Notes under the pieces: generated by a model | Seen by the model: the letters and a program-made list of their open reading frames with translations, nothing else | Database searches by the model: none | What the model was told of the DNA's origin: nothing | Virus record (IMG/VR): IMGVR_UViG_3300045974_000591 | Coordinates: 1-46,802 of that record | Direction: 5' to 3' (one strand) | Length of the DNA: 46,802 nucleotides | Source of the DNA: a virus | Translations under genes and position numbers: made by a program | Part shown: one piece after another, positions 15,674-23,317 of the stretch | How the letters are laid out: each line of letters begins with the position of its first letter | Numbering within the stretch: position 1 is the stretch's first letter

Positions 15674-16120
15674 ATGTGGAATTTTATTACCGAAATTAAA
15701 ACAATTGATGATGCAGAAAGAGAATTAAATAATAGAAATTATGATAAAATAGTTAATTTTAAAAAAAATAAAGATGATGATTCTAGAATTCGGGCATATA
15801 AAAAAGGTATGAAGGCTGCTAATAAAGATGATGATTCTAGAATTCGGGCATATAAAAAAGGTTTGGCTGCTGCCGATAAAGAGGATTTAAAAAAACGAAC
15901 TTCGAAAACATTTAAACAGGGGTATGAAAGCGAACGAGAACATTTAAATCCTTCTTTAAAAGTCATTAAAAAATCAGCAAATGAGCAAATGTTTACTACC
16001 CATCTTAAAGATATAGATCTACATAAAACAGCAACATTGGTAGCTGCATTAACTGCTGGAGCAGGAGCTGTTCATCTTGCTAGAAAATTTTATAAAGCAA
16101 AACATCATAAAGAAGAATGA
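15674..16120 (+). CDS. Leader-bearing protein with a tandem repeat and C-terminal Gly/Ala helix, 148 aa
   Basis: It begins MWNFITEIK, with ITE at 5-7, like the T4 internal protein leader ending FIAE. The SD and first codons (GAGGTAATT then ATGTGGAATTTTAT) are nearly repeated at the next gene. Residues 33-68 are two 18-residue repeats (KDDDSRIRAYKKGMKAAN and KDDDSRIRAYKKGLAAAD). The C-terminal unit HLKDIDLHKTATLVAALTAG ... HLARKFYKAKHHKEE matches those at 15153 and 16131. Very basic overall, as expected for a DNA-associated internal protein. Confidence 0.6.
   Translation: MWNFITEIKTIDDAERELNNRNYDKIVNFKKNKDDDSRIRAYKKGMKAANKDDDSRIRAYKKGLAAADKEDLKKRTSKTFKQGYESEREHLNPSLKVIKKSANEQMFTTHLKDIDLHKTATLVAALTAGAGAVHLARKFYKAKHHKEE
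15770..15877 (+). repeat. Two 54-bp in-frame tandem repeats
   Basis: Units at 15770-15823 and 15824-15877 begin with the same 42 bases (start AAAGATGATGATTCTAGAAT) and differ only near their 3' ends. Each encodes 18 residues of a charged helix, KDDDSRIRAYKKG followed by five variable residues. It looks like a recent in-gene duplication. Confidence 0.9.
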
Positions 16121-16130
16121 GGTAATTAAC

Positions 16131-16472
16131 ATGTGGAATTTTATAACTGAAGGTATAAAAGAAAATCTTGAAAAAGCAGCAGAAAATTTACAAAATCCAG
16201 ATGTTGTAACCGCATTACAAGATGAACAAGCTGAAAAAATAAATCATATTGCACGTAAAGTTAGTGAAAATGTAAGACATGCCACGACTCCATCTTCTGA
16301 TTTATTTGAACCAATTAGACATGGAGGAGCTGTTGCAGGTGAAGAATATAGACATTTTACTACATCTCATGGTTTAGATCCTCAAAAAACAGCGGCATTA
16401 TCTGCAGCTATAGCAGCTGGAGCTGGAGCTGTTCATCTTGTTAGAAAATTACGTAAAGCAAAACATAAGTAA
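16131..16472 (+). CDS. Leader-bearing protein with C-terminal Gly/Ala helix, 113 aa
   Basis: The ATG at 16131 was chosen for its SD (GAGG, 10-14 bases upstream) and because MWNFITEGIKEN repeats the leader of the 15674 gene; an in-frame extension back to 16077 lies in the previous gene. A helical middle (NLEKAAENLQNPDVVTALQD) leads to SHGLDPQKTAALSAAIAAGA and HLVRKLRKAKHK, the shared helix and basic tail. ITE at residues 5-7 is a candidate protease site. It is a paralogue of its upstream neighbour at both ends but not in the middle. Confidence 0.6.
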   Translation: MWNFITEGIKENLEKAAENLQNPDVVTALQDEQAEKINHIARKVSENVRHATTPSSDLFEPIRHGGAVAGEEYRHFTTSHGLDPQKTAALSAAIAAGAGAVHLVRKLRKAKHK

Positions 16473-16515
16473 TTTTTACAAAACTATTTTAAACAAACTA
16501 TTGGAGGAAGTAAAA

Positions 16516-16815
16516 ATGGCTACACGAGTCGATGCAATTCTTGAAGCAATGGGCGAAGATGTATTTACTGAAAACGAAGAAGTGATCAGTGAAATGATCG
16601 AAGAAGTAAATGAATTTCCTAAATATTTAAAAGCATTCGTTTTAAATAACCCAACTGAATTCATTGGTGAATCAGTTGAAGAGACTTTCAAAAATGTTCG
16701 TCTCTTTTCGGAAATTTCAACTGCTCAATATATGACTGAGCTTTCTCATATTTATGCAGCTGATGTTGAAGAAACTGAAGTTGTTGAAGAATCAAAAATC
16801 GAAGATTATCTGTAA
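16516..16815 (+). CDS. Small acidic helical protein, 99 aa
   Basis: The ATG at 16516 follows TTGGAGGAAGTAAAA, a strong SD; the frame upstream belongs to the previous gene. The product is acidic (GEDVFTENEEVISEMIEEVN) and helical, without a membrane segment. The beginning MATRVDAILEAMGED contains ILE followed by Ala, another possible (I/L)-x-E site. It contrasts with its basic neighbours, so it may be a partner or scaffold for them. No family is recognised. Confidence 0.55.
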   Translation: MATRVDAILEAMGEDVFTENEEVISEMIEEVNEFPKYLKAFVLNNPTEFIGESVEETFKNVRLFSEISTAQYMTELSHIYAADVEETEVVEESKIEDYL

Positions 16816-16837
16816 TTTTTGTAAAAGGGAAGATAAT

Positions 16838-17068
16838 ATGATCGACAAAACAGATCTTCCACATTTAGTTACTGCTGCTGTTGTAGCTGGTCTAGCTATA
16901 ACAGCAGCTAAAAAATATCATGATCATGTGAAGAAAAATAAGATACTTAAAAAGCAAGGGTTTAAAATTCATAATCATTCTTATATCCCTTCAATTGATC
17001 AAGTTGTTGATGTATCTACTAATATAATAGATACTCTTGCGCACTCTAAATTTAGAGGTAAAAAATAA
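16838..17068 (+). CDS. Small protein with one hydrophobic helix and basic tail, 76 aa
   Basis: The ATG at 16838 follows AAGGGAAG. Residues 8-24 (HLVTAAVVAGLAITAAKKY) form an Ala/Val-rich helix, then a basic segment (HDHVKKNKILKKQGFKIHNH). This is the same helix-plus-basic-tail plan as the genes at 13229-16472, here placed at the N-terminus. The stop overlaps the next start by one base (TAATG). It may be a membrane-associated or DNA-binding small protein. No family is recognised. Confidence 0.55.
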   Translation: MIDKTDLPHLVTAAVVAGLAITAAKKYHDHVKKNKILKKQGFKIHNHSYIPSIDQVVDVSTNIIDTLAHSKFRGKK

Positions 17069-17256
17069 TGGTATCTATATGCGAAAGTTTATTTAGAAAT
17101 AGTGTTGCTAATATTTTGCCGAAATTAGCAAAAACTCATACTAATATTGATACTAAAGCTAATCAAGCTGTTAACGTTGCTGCAGTTTCTAATCGGAAAA
17201 CTATTGTTAATGGTGATCCAAATTTTGGTAAAAGACGATTTAGATTTAAATATTAA
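17068..17256 (+). CDS. Leader-bearing small basic protein, 62 aa
   Basis: It begins MVSICESLFRN, closely matching the leader of the 10964 gene (MLSICESFF), with ICE at residues 4-6. The rest is basic, ending GKRRFRFKY. Its start overlaps the previous stop. It is the last plus-strand gene before the convergent minus-strand operon, and the bidirectional hairpin at 17269 follows it. Probably DNA-associated, by charge alone. Confidence 0.5.
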   Translation: MVSICESLFRNSVANILPKLAKTHTNIDTKANQAVNVAAVSNRKTIVNGDPNFGKRRFRFKY

Positions 17257-17268
17257 AAACAAAAAAAG

Positions 17269-17302
17269 CACCGGTAAGATTCAATTACGAATCTTACCGG
17301 TG
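17269..17302. terminator. Hairpin terminator between convergent genes
   Basis: CACCGGTAAGATTC (17269-17282) pairs perfectly with GAATCTTACCGGTG (17289-17302) around a six-base loop. On the minus strand the stem is followed by C then seven Ts, a strong intrinsic terminator for the 17308-19979 operon. On the plus strand the following AAAGTTTAATTTT is weaker, but the hairpin may also stop the 10-17 kb transcript. Confidence 0.85.
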
Positions 17303-17307
17303 AAAGT

Positions 17308-17454
17308 TTAATTTTCTTCATATTCAATTAAGTAATGATATTCATTCAATAATTCAATTAATACTGGACATTGGATTGGATCTTTTTTAAATAAACAAAT
17401 TGGACAACTTTCTAAATGAGCTTCTATTATAGATGGAATATATTTAATTTTCAT
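17308..17454 (-). CDS. Small Cys protein with CPIC motif, 48 aa
   Basis: This is a short minus-strand frame starting at 17454, two bases after the stop of the VWA gene. The product begins MKIKYIPSIIEAHLESCPIC and continues LFKKDPIQCPVLIEL, with an acidic aromatic end (EYHYLIEYEEN). The C-x2-C plus a third Cys eight residues later could bind a metal, although a fourth ligand would have to be His or come from a partner. Tight spacing at the end of the MoxR/VWA operon suggests a third component. It is short, so coding status is moderate. Confidence 0.55.
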   Translation of the reverse strand: MKIKYIPSIIEAHLESCPICLFKKDPIQCPVLIELLNEYHYLIEYEEN

Positions 17455-17456
17455 AT

Positions 17457-18776
17457 TTAGTTCATTTTAATGTTAAGTATATTACCAATTGCATTATCAA
17501 TAGCTGGTAACTTACCACCTTTAGTAATGATGAATGTTAATGGGGTATTATTTTTAATCCAATCATATCTAGAAATAATATTTTCAATATCAGAATAACC
17601 ATCTGTTAATGATATTACCATACTTAGATCATCTTTTTTCTCTTTCCAAAATTCTTCTTCAATTTTAGTAAAAACTGGTTTGTGTGATGTTCCACCACGA
17701 CCATGATATCCTTCTTTTTTAATAAATTCATAAAACTGATATATATTATCTTTAGTAAAAATTTTATGTTGTTGTACATTTACATCGTGTACGAGAAGAT
17801 GTATTTCTTTAAAATATTTCATACTCATTTCAATTATATGAGAAAATTTTTTAAGTTCACTAGTATTAACAGAACCTGAAGAATCTGCCGTTATAATTAA
17901 CATACCTACGCCTTCGACATCTTCGGTCATTGTGTACCCAGGTAATGTTAAATCAAGAGCAATATAAAATTTATTAAGTACTCTCCAACTACGATCATCT
18001 GGTTTCATTATAACATTTGTTTTAATTGATCGTTCAACTAAAACATGCCAAGGAATTTCAACTTTAAGAATATTATCTAAATACTCCTTAATAAAAGACG
18101 ACACAGCACCTTTTTCTTTTAAATTTTCAAATACTGCTCTTGATTCGGCAACAAATTGTTCAATTAATGATTGTTCACCAGGATCTAATTGACCTTCAAG
18201 ACCTTGAACTTCTGGATTAGTAATAAATAATTCGTTATCATTTTTATCAGAAACATGAATACCACTTTCTGAATCTGGTCTATGATAATTAAAATTTTGT
18301 TTAGCACTACTATTTATAATCCAATCATACGCTTGTTCAGTTGTACAATTTGGTAATTCTTTTTCTAATTGATCTATTATATTGTAAATATTTTGATATG
18401 GTTGGAGTTTATTTATATTTTTTAGAAATCGGTCAATAGTATGATCACCAGCAATATTAAATGCATCATGATTTCTATCACCTACCCGAAGTCCATGTTT
18501 ATTTAATATATGCATTAGTTCGTGACATATAAGAAATGCAAGATTGGCAAAATTATAATCTTCTTTTTCTATAAAATATTGATTGATAATAATTTCACCA
18601 CTTTCCACTTTATTCATATCATTTTGAGCAAATAAAACTTGACCTTCAATTTCTGGACGATTTAAATCTCTAATAACCCAATTGAATTTATTTGCCGACA
18701 TACCAAAAAATATTAACTCATTTGTAAATAATAATAGTTTACATTTTCTAATTTTAAGATCTATTGTATCTCCCAT
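17457..18776 (-). CDS. Metallopeptidase-like / VWA-domain protein (DUF2201 type), 439 aa
   Basis: The N-terminal half contains HELMH at residues 85-89 followed by FNIAGDHTID (106-115), the zinc-site pattern of the predicted metallopeptidase domain (DUF2201_N). The C-terminal half is a VWA-like domain with a MIDAS motif DSSGS at 298-302, a conserved Thr in GRGGTSHKPVF and a third Asp in SLTDGYSD. This two-domain protein is characteristically paired with a MoxR ATPase, which is the gene immediately upstream (three-base gap). Such pairs act as chaperone or metal-insertase-like remodelling machines. Whether the HExxH is catalytic is unknown. The target in this phage is unknown. Confidence 0.8.
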   Translation of the reverse strand: MGDTIDLKIRKCKLLLFTNELIFFGMSANKFNWVIRDLNRPEIEGQVLFAQNDMNKVESGEIIINQYFIEKEDYNFANLAFLICHELMHILNKHGLRVGDRNHDAFNIAGDHTIDRFLKNINKLQPYQNIYNIIDQLEKELPNCTTEQAYDWIINSSAKQNFNYHRPDSESGIHVSDKNDNELFITNPEVQGLEGQLDPGEQSLIEQFVAESRAVFENLKEKGAVSSFIKEYLDNILKVEIPWHVLVERSIKTNVIMKPDDRSWRVLNKFYIALDLTLPGYTMTEDVEGVGMLIITADSSGSVNTSELKKFSHIIEMSMKYFKEIHLLVHDVNVQQHKIFTKDNIYQFYEFIKKEGYHGRGGTSHKPVFTKIEEEFWKEKKDDLSMVISLTDGYSDIENIISRYDWIKNNTPLTFIITKGGKLPAIDNAIGNILNIKMN

Positions 18777-18779
18777 AAA

Positions 18780-19979
18780 TTAACTTCCAAAATCAAGATT
18801 TAATTCAGAAACATCTTTTAAAACACTTCTAACCAATATTGGATCTATTTTTTGAATTTGGGCAATAATATTTCTAACAATATTTTTCTTACCCAATGAT
18901 TTTTCTAATTGAGACATTTCTTTAATCATCATAACAGATAAATCTGGTGAATTATTCATAAACAATGAAATTAAATATGCCATAGCATTTAATGATTTTT
19001 CTCTTTCTTCTTTGCCTATATAGAAGTTAGTTAAAGCAAAAGCTAATGCATATTTTCTTACACTTTCAGATGGTAATTCGTATGTAGAATAATTATTAAA
19101 GATATGTTCAATATCAAATTCAGAATAAATTTTATAATAAGTAATAAATTCTGAAGCTGCTTCTTTTCCTACATAACCAGTACCAAGATATAAACAAGTA
19201 TCAGTACTCATATTCTTTTTATACCAATTTTCTCGACTAGTAATTTCACTAGCAAAACGTGTCCAAGATCTTGGTGATCCCCATGCTTTATCAACTTGTT
19301 CTTCTTCATGGAAGAATTTTTGATACTGAAGATTACTCAAGAATGAAAGAATCGCTGGATGAAGATTATTTTTAATTGCATAATTAATTTTCCAATTATT
19401 AAAATCAGTATAAACTGGCATTAAACAACATCGATTAACAATAGCACTAAACATAGTTTTGGCACCAGATTTATTGCTAGTATTACCAGCCATTACAATT
19501 GCACAATTATTTGGTAATTTATAACTCCTCAATGTTCGTTCTGTTAAGAGTTCATATAGTAATGCCATATGAACTGCACTTAATAAATGAGAATCATCTA
19601 ATAACCAAATCACACAACCTTGTTCTTTACCATCGACAATTTTAGAATATTTTTCTGACATTTCAAATAAAGTTTTCATAATATCAGGAAATGACCAAAC
19701 CGTTCCTAAAATATCTTGTCCATTAATTTTAATTCGTTCAAATTGTGGAATGCCTCCTGTTTCTTCAAGAGGTTTAAGTGCCAAGTGAGTAGATAAAACG
19801 CCGAATCCATAAGTATCACATAAACTCTGAATACTGGCCGTTTTTCCACCACCCGGTGCGCCACATATAAATGGAATACCAACATCTACGTTATGTGTTT
19901 GTAAAACACAATTTTCTACAACTAATCTAATTACCTCATTTAACGGTTTTGAATCTTTTAACTCATCACTCATCAACAT
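18780..19979 (-). CDS. MoxR-type AAA+ ATPase, 399 aa
   Basis: Walker A is GAPGGGKT at residues 40-47. Walker B is VIWLLDDSH at 123-131, with Asp-Asp in place of the usual Asp-Glu. Sensor 1 is in IVMAGNTSNK (161-170). The segment LALKPLEETGGIP (67-79) is typical of MoxR/RavA-like ATPases. The start is the first ATG, nine bases after AAGGAG; the third codon is also ATG but is too far from the SD. It is the first gene of the minus-strand operon, preceded by a candidate promoter at 20044-20069, and should work with the adjacent VWA protein to remodel a target complex. Confidence 0.8.
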   Translation of the reverse strand: MLMSDELKDSKPLNEVIRLVVENCVLQTHNVDVGIPFICGAPGGGKTASIQSLCDTYGFGVLSTHLALKPLEETGGIPQFERIKINGQDILGTVWSFPDIMKTLFEMSEKYSKIVDGKEQGCVIWLLDDSHLLSAVHMALLYELLTERTLRSYKLPNNCAIVMAGNTSNKSGAKTMFSAIVNRCCLMPVYTDFNNWKINYAIKNNLHPAILSFLSNLQYQKFFHEEEQVDKAWGSPRSWTRFASEITSRENWYKKNMSTDTCLYLGTGYVGKEAASEFITYYKIYSEFDIEHIFNNYSTYELPSESVRKYALAFALTNFYIGKEEREKSLNAMAYLISLFMNNSPDLSVMMIKEMSQLEKSLGKKNIVRNIIAQIQKIDPILVRSVLKDVSELNLDFGS

Positions 19980-20043
19980 GCTTTTGATCTCCTTTTGTTT
20001 TGATGTTAAAATAAAAAACTTTTACGAAAAAATAATATACTTT

Positions 20044-20069
20044 TATTATTTCTATATGAAAAAATAGAA
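20044..20069 (-). promoter_or_regulatory. Candidate promoter for the minus-strand MoxR/VWA operon
   Basis: Read on the minus strand, TTCTA lies nine bases before ATAGAAATAATA, the arrangement seen at 2410 and 27634 on the plus strand. It lies about 65 bases before the AAA+ start. The 113-base divergent gap also holds a weaker plus-strand match, ATAGAAAATTA at 20064, before the gene at 20093. Confidence 0.5.
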
Positions 20070-20092
20070 AATTAAAACTAAAGGTGATGATT

Positions 20093-20464
20093 ATGTCTAA
20101 AGGCAATGATACATCAATATTATCTAATTTTTTTAATAATCAATCTCTTAACATACAAAGAATTTTTACAGAGTTTAAAAAACCACGGGTGCAAAATGTA
20201 TTTTTTACTAATTTAATATTATTAAAATCAAATAGTGATTATTATGATTTTGTTAGTGATAGTTGGTATCAGCGACCAACAGTTTTCTGTTTAGATGTTT
20301 ATAATGAACCACAAATTTTTCCGGTAATCATGATGGTTAATAATATAAAAACATTCTTTGAGTTTACTCCTACAAATTTTAATCAAATGTCGGATGGTCG
20401 CCGAATAATAATATCGCCACATTATAGTACAATTTTAGAAATTTTAAATACGTCTAAATCATAA
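20093..20464 (+). CDS. Possible gp53-like baseplate wedge protein, 123 aa
   Basis: The ATG at 20093 follows AAGGTGATGATT; GTG and ATG codons inside that SD were rejected as starts. The protein is compact, with aromatic residues (SDYYDFVSDSWYQRPTVFCL) and a segment EPQIFPVIMMVNNIKTFFEF that resembles the 'YW..LL.IN.I' segment of T4 gp53 (baseplate wedge/LysM-like). This resemblance is weak and the call is tentative. It starts a new plus-strand block leading to structural genes. Confidence 0.4.
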   Translation: MSKGNDTSILSNFFNNQSLNIQRIFTEFKKPRVQNVFFTNLILLKSNSDYYDFVSDSWYQRPTVFCLDVYNEPQIFPVIMMVNNIKTFFEFTPTNFNQMSDGRRIIISPHYSTILEILNTSKS

Positions 20465-20497
20465 TAAATTGCTATTTATAGTTAGAGGAGAGTTGGT

Positions 20498-21454
20498 ATG
20501 TTTACCCTTGATAAGATTTCAAAACAATCGACATTTTTTTCTGATTCACAAGCAAATAAAACATTTCAATCAGACGAAGAAAAAATGTTATGTATTATTA
20601 GAAATAATAAATCAATAAATCAATATAATAGATTTGATTCTGATTTTTCAACATATTTACAAAAGTTACCTTCTGGAATAGTTAAAAATAAAGTTTCAGA
20701 TATTATAACTCGTAAAATAATTTATTTAGCAGTAGCTAAAAATAAATTAGATAATGTTTTTAGTAAAGTGGTTATAACTGATAATAAATTATCTCAAATA
20801 CTTTTATCTACCCAACAATTAAATATAGATCCTGAAACAGGAATAACTAAAAGTATTGATGAATGTGTTTATTCAACTTATTTTTCTTTAATTAGAGCAG
20901 CTATTATTATTAATAAAAAAGAAATAAGACAAGATATTAATCTCCATAAATTACTAACTACATATCTATATTTATTATTTTTAAAAGCAATAGGTTCTGA
21001 TAAATTATATAATGATAAACAGAAAACTTTTGTTCATATACTATCAATCTATTTATTTTATAAATGTTATCTTAAAGAAAAACATGATTTCATTTTATCA
21101 ATTATTCGAAGAGATTATGGATCATTTGTCAATAAAACTTTTTTTGAAGAATTTGTTCCAACTTTAGATGAATTAAAAAATTACGATTCTATTAAAGATT
21201 TTCCAAAAATGTTAATTGATGCAAAGATACTAAATATTCACCCTAATATTATAATCATTCAATTGCTCAAAATGTTAAATCCCATGGGGTTTTATTGTTT
21301 AATTGGTCCATTTGATTATTTTATAGCAATGGTAATTTTAAGTAAATATCCAATTGAATTTATATCAAAGGGTGCATTAATAAATGAAAAACTTCAAACT
21401 TCAATAGAAGAACTCATAATTAAATATATTGATAAAATTAATTATGAAATTTAA
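20498..21454 (+). CDS. Large helical protein of unknown function, 318 aa
   Basis: SD is GAGGAG. The product is strongly alpha-helical with many Ile, Leu, Asn and Lys and several hydrophobic clusters (TTYLYLLFLKAIG; LLKMLNPMGFYCLIGPFDYF) that could be core helices or weakly membrane-active. No catalytic motif or recognised domain. Comparable large helical proteins of this phage lie at 27698 and 37806. It is adjacent to structural genes, so a virion role is plausible. Confidence 0.5.
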   Translation: MFTLDKISKQSTFFSDSQANKTFQSDEEKMLCIIRNNKSINQYNRFDSDFSTYLQKLPSGIVKNKVSDIITRKIIYLAVAKNKLDNVFSKVVITDNKLSQILLSTQQLNIDPETGITKSIDECVYSTYFSLIRAAIIINKKEIRQDINLHKLLTTYLYLLFLKAIGSDKLYNDKQKTFVHILSIYLFYKCYLKEKHDFILSIIRRDYGSFVNKTFFEEFVPTLDELKNYDSIKDFPKMLIDAKILNIHPNIIIIQLLKMLNPMGFYCLIGPFDYFIAMVILSKYPIEFISKGALINEKLQTSIEELIIKYIDKINYEI

Positions 21455-21465
21455 GGAGTTGAATT

Positions 21466-21921
21466 ATGGCAACTACTACAGTGGCAACTACCACCACTAC
21501 GACTTCAAGGTATAATTTTTTATTACCTATGAATAAACATGATTATGATCAATATTTATTATCAAATGAATATAGTGTTGAAACAGCTGAATTATTATTA
21601 ATTGGTTTAGATTTTGATCCATTGTATAATATTGATGAACAAATTGATGTCAATTCTATATTGTTGAGTTTACCCGGAAATACTAATTTATCATTACCAA
21701 CTGAAACAAAAATTGCGTTTAAAACTAATGAAATTGATTTTGGAGATAAAGTTATTTTAACATTATTTTCTACGATTGCTTTTATTTGGAAATGCACTGA
21801 TAGTAATAGTTCAGTTAAATATGTTCTAGATCCTATAAATCAACATTTTGATATTAGTTCACTTGAATCTTTAATATTACCTGGTCATATTACTACCACT
21901 ACAACTATTGCAGTAACATAA
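21466..21921 (+). CDS. Thr-tailed virion-type protein, paralogue of the 21952 C-terminal domain, 151 aa
   Basis: It starts MATTTVATTTTTTSR and ends HITTTTTIAVT, so poly-Thr segments flank a single globular domain. That domain (about residues 22-130, LLIGLDFDP; LLSLPGNTNLSLP; IWKCTDSNSSVKYVLDP) is homologous to the C-terminal domain of the next gene product (LCLYGLESYP; LLTLPGNSNLTLP; IWRCVDSDLNTKYVLSP). SD is AAGGAG. Probably an appendage or surface protein built from a repeated module with flexible Thr linkers. Confidence 0.6.
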   Translation: MATTTVATTTTTTSRYNFLLPMNKHDYDQYLLSNEYSVETAELLLIGLDFDPLYNIDEQIDVNSILLSLPGNTNLSLPTETKIAFKTNEIDFGDKVILTLFSTIAFIWKCTDSNSSVKYVLDPINQHFDISSLESLILPGHITTTTTIAVT

Positions 21922-21951
21922 TAGTTTTAAAATTTTAGGAGGATTTTTTAA

Positions 21952-23256
21952 ATGTCACAACTACAGTATAATAATAAACAGTGTAATGATTTTTATTTTG
22001 AAGTTTCGCGAGGTGATGTAGTTCCATATACTAATCGATGGTTAGTAGGAAAATTGCGACAAACATCAGGTCTTCAACAAATTTGGAGTAGTAATTCTGG
22101 ATCATTAGTAAGAGCAACTGCTGAACATATTTTAATGATTTCCTCAACCTCTACAGAAGATACTACTCAATCATTATTAATTGAAGGTGTTGATGAAAAT
22201 TATACATATATAGCAGAAAATATTACATTAAATGGAAAAACTCCGGTTCTCACTCAAAAACTTTTCTTTCGAGTTAATTTTATATCTTTAAATAATCCAA
22301 CTATTGGTAGTGTTTATATTTATTATCCATTAACGGGAAATACTGTCACCAATGGTATTCCAAGTATGGCGTCTGCGATTCAGGGAATTATACATCCTGG
22401 TGATTTATCAGCTTTTAATGCATTTTTTACTTGTCCTCGAGATAAGAAAGTTTATATGTCTAATATTTGCTATTCCGCAACTGGTGGAGTAGATGCATTG
22501 GGCAATAATTCAAATGTAGTAGTTTTAACTGGTAAAATTTATTATTATTTAAAATTATTAGGTGAGAGTGAATTTAAAAGTCAGTTAGAAATTAGATTTT
22601 TAGTTAGCAGTACTGGGCAATGGGATGTAACAAATAAACCTTTTTATATTCCACCTTGTGCTGAAATTGAGTTTAATTTTGATCTTTCACCAACTGGTGC
22701 ACATGATGTTGATATAGATTTATATTCTGTTTTAATATTTGATACTAATGATGGTCCTCCATTGATGACAAATATTATAACAAAGCCCGAATATGCAAAT
22801 TATTTAACCACCAACAGTTTAACTACAACTTCTGCACAATTATGTTTATATGGATTAGAATCTTATCCGACACAAAATCCGACACAAATTAATAAAGATA
22901 ATCTTTTATTAACTTTGCCAGGTAATTCAAATTTGACCTTACCAAATTCTGTAAATGTTGCATTTTCTAAAGATGTATCGACTCCATTTAATAAATTAGT
23001 AAATACTAGTTTTCCAGCAGTTTGTTCTATTTGGCGATGTGTTGATAGTGATTTAAATACTAAATATGTTTTATCACCAACATCAAATGCTATAGTTAAT
23101 ATAACAGCAACAAAATCAATTACAATTTATGGATATACACCAACTACTACAACTACAACTTCTACTATTGCTCCAACTACTACAACTACTACAAGAGCAG
23201 CAACCACCACTACCACTACCAGAGCAGCAACCACTACTACTACAACTACGCCTTAA
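21952..23256 (+). CDS. Virion appendage-type protein with long poly-Thr tail, 434 aa
   Basis: SD is AGGAGG. Residues about 1-270 form a beta-rich domain with unremarkable strands (PYTNRWLVGKLRQTSGLQQI). A second domain (about 275-385) is shared with the 21466 product. The last 45 residues are almost pure Thr broken by APTT and RAA (TTTRAATTTTTTRAA). Thr-rich tails of this sort are likely extended and could be O-glycosylated, which would fit the glycosyltransferase at 2471. A hairpin lies just after the stop. Confidence 0.6.
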   Translation: MSQLQYNNKQCNDFYFEVSRGDVVPYTNRWLVGKLRQTSGLQQIWSSNSGSLVRATAEHILMISSTSTEDTTQSLLIEGVDENYTYIAENITLNGKTPVLTQKLFFRVNFISLNNPTIGSVYIYYPLTGNTVTNGIPSMASAIQGIIHPGDLSAFNAFFTCPRDKKVYMSNICYSATGGVDALGNNSNVVVLTGKIYYYLKLLGESEFKSQLEIRFLVSSTGQWDVTNKPFYIPPCAEIEFNFDLSPTGAHDVDIDLYSVLIFDTNDGPPLMTNIITKPEYANYLTTNSLTTTSAQLCLYGLESYPTQNPTQINKDNLLLTLPGNSNLTLPNSVNVAFSKDVSTPFNKLVNTSFPAVCSIWRCVDSDLNTKYVLSPTSNAIVNITATKSITIYGYTPTTTTTTSTIAPTTTTTTRAATTTTTTRAATTTTTTTP

Positions 23257-23263
23257 TTAATAA

Positions 23264-23305
23264 AAATATGAAGAGTTAATATATTAATATTAACTCTTCA
23301 TATTT
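23264..23305 (+). terminator. AT-rich hairpin, weak terminator
   Basis: ATATGAAGAGTTA (23266-23278) pairs with TAACTCTTCATAT (23291-23303), and the intervening ATATTAATAT extends the pairing. Only three Ts follow before the SD GGGAG of the next gene, so it may be a weak terminator or processing site. Confidence 0.55.
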
Positions 23306-23317
23306 GGGAGTTTGTAT

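Noticed and set aside
23144-23256. Repetitive ACTACA-type DNA that could be a CRISPR or microsatellite
   Set aside because: It is in frame, encodes the Thr tail with mixed codons, and has no spacer structure.
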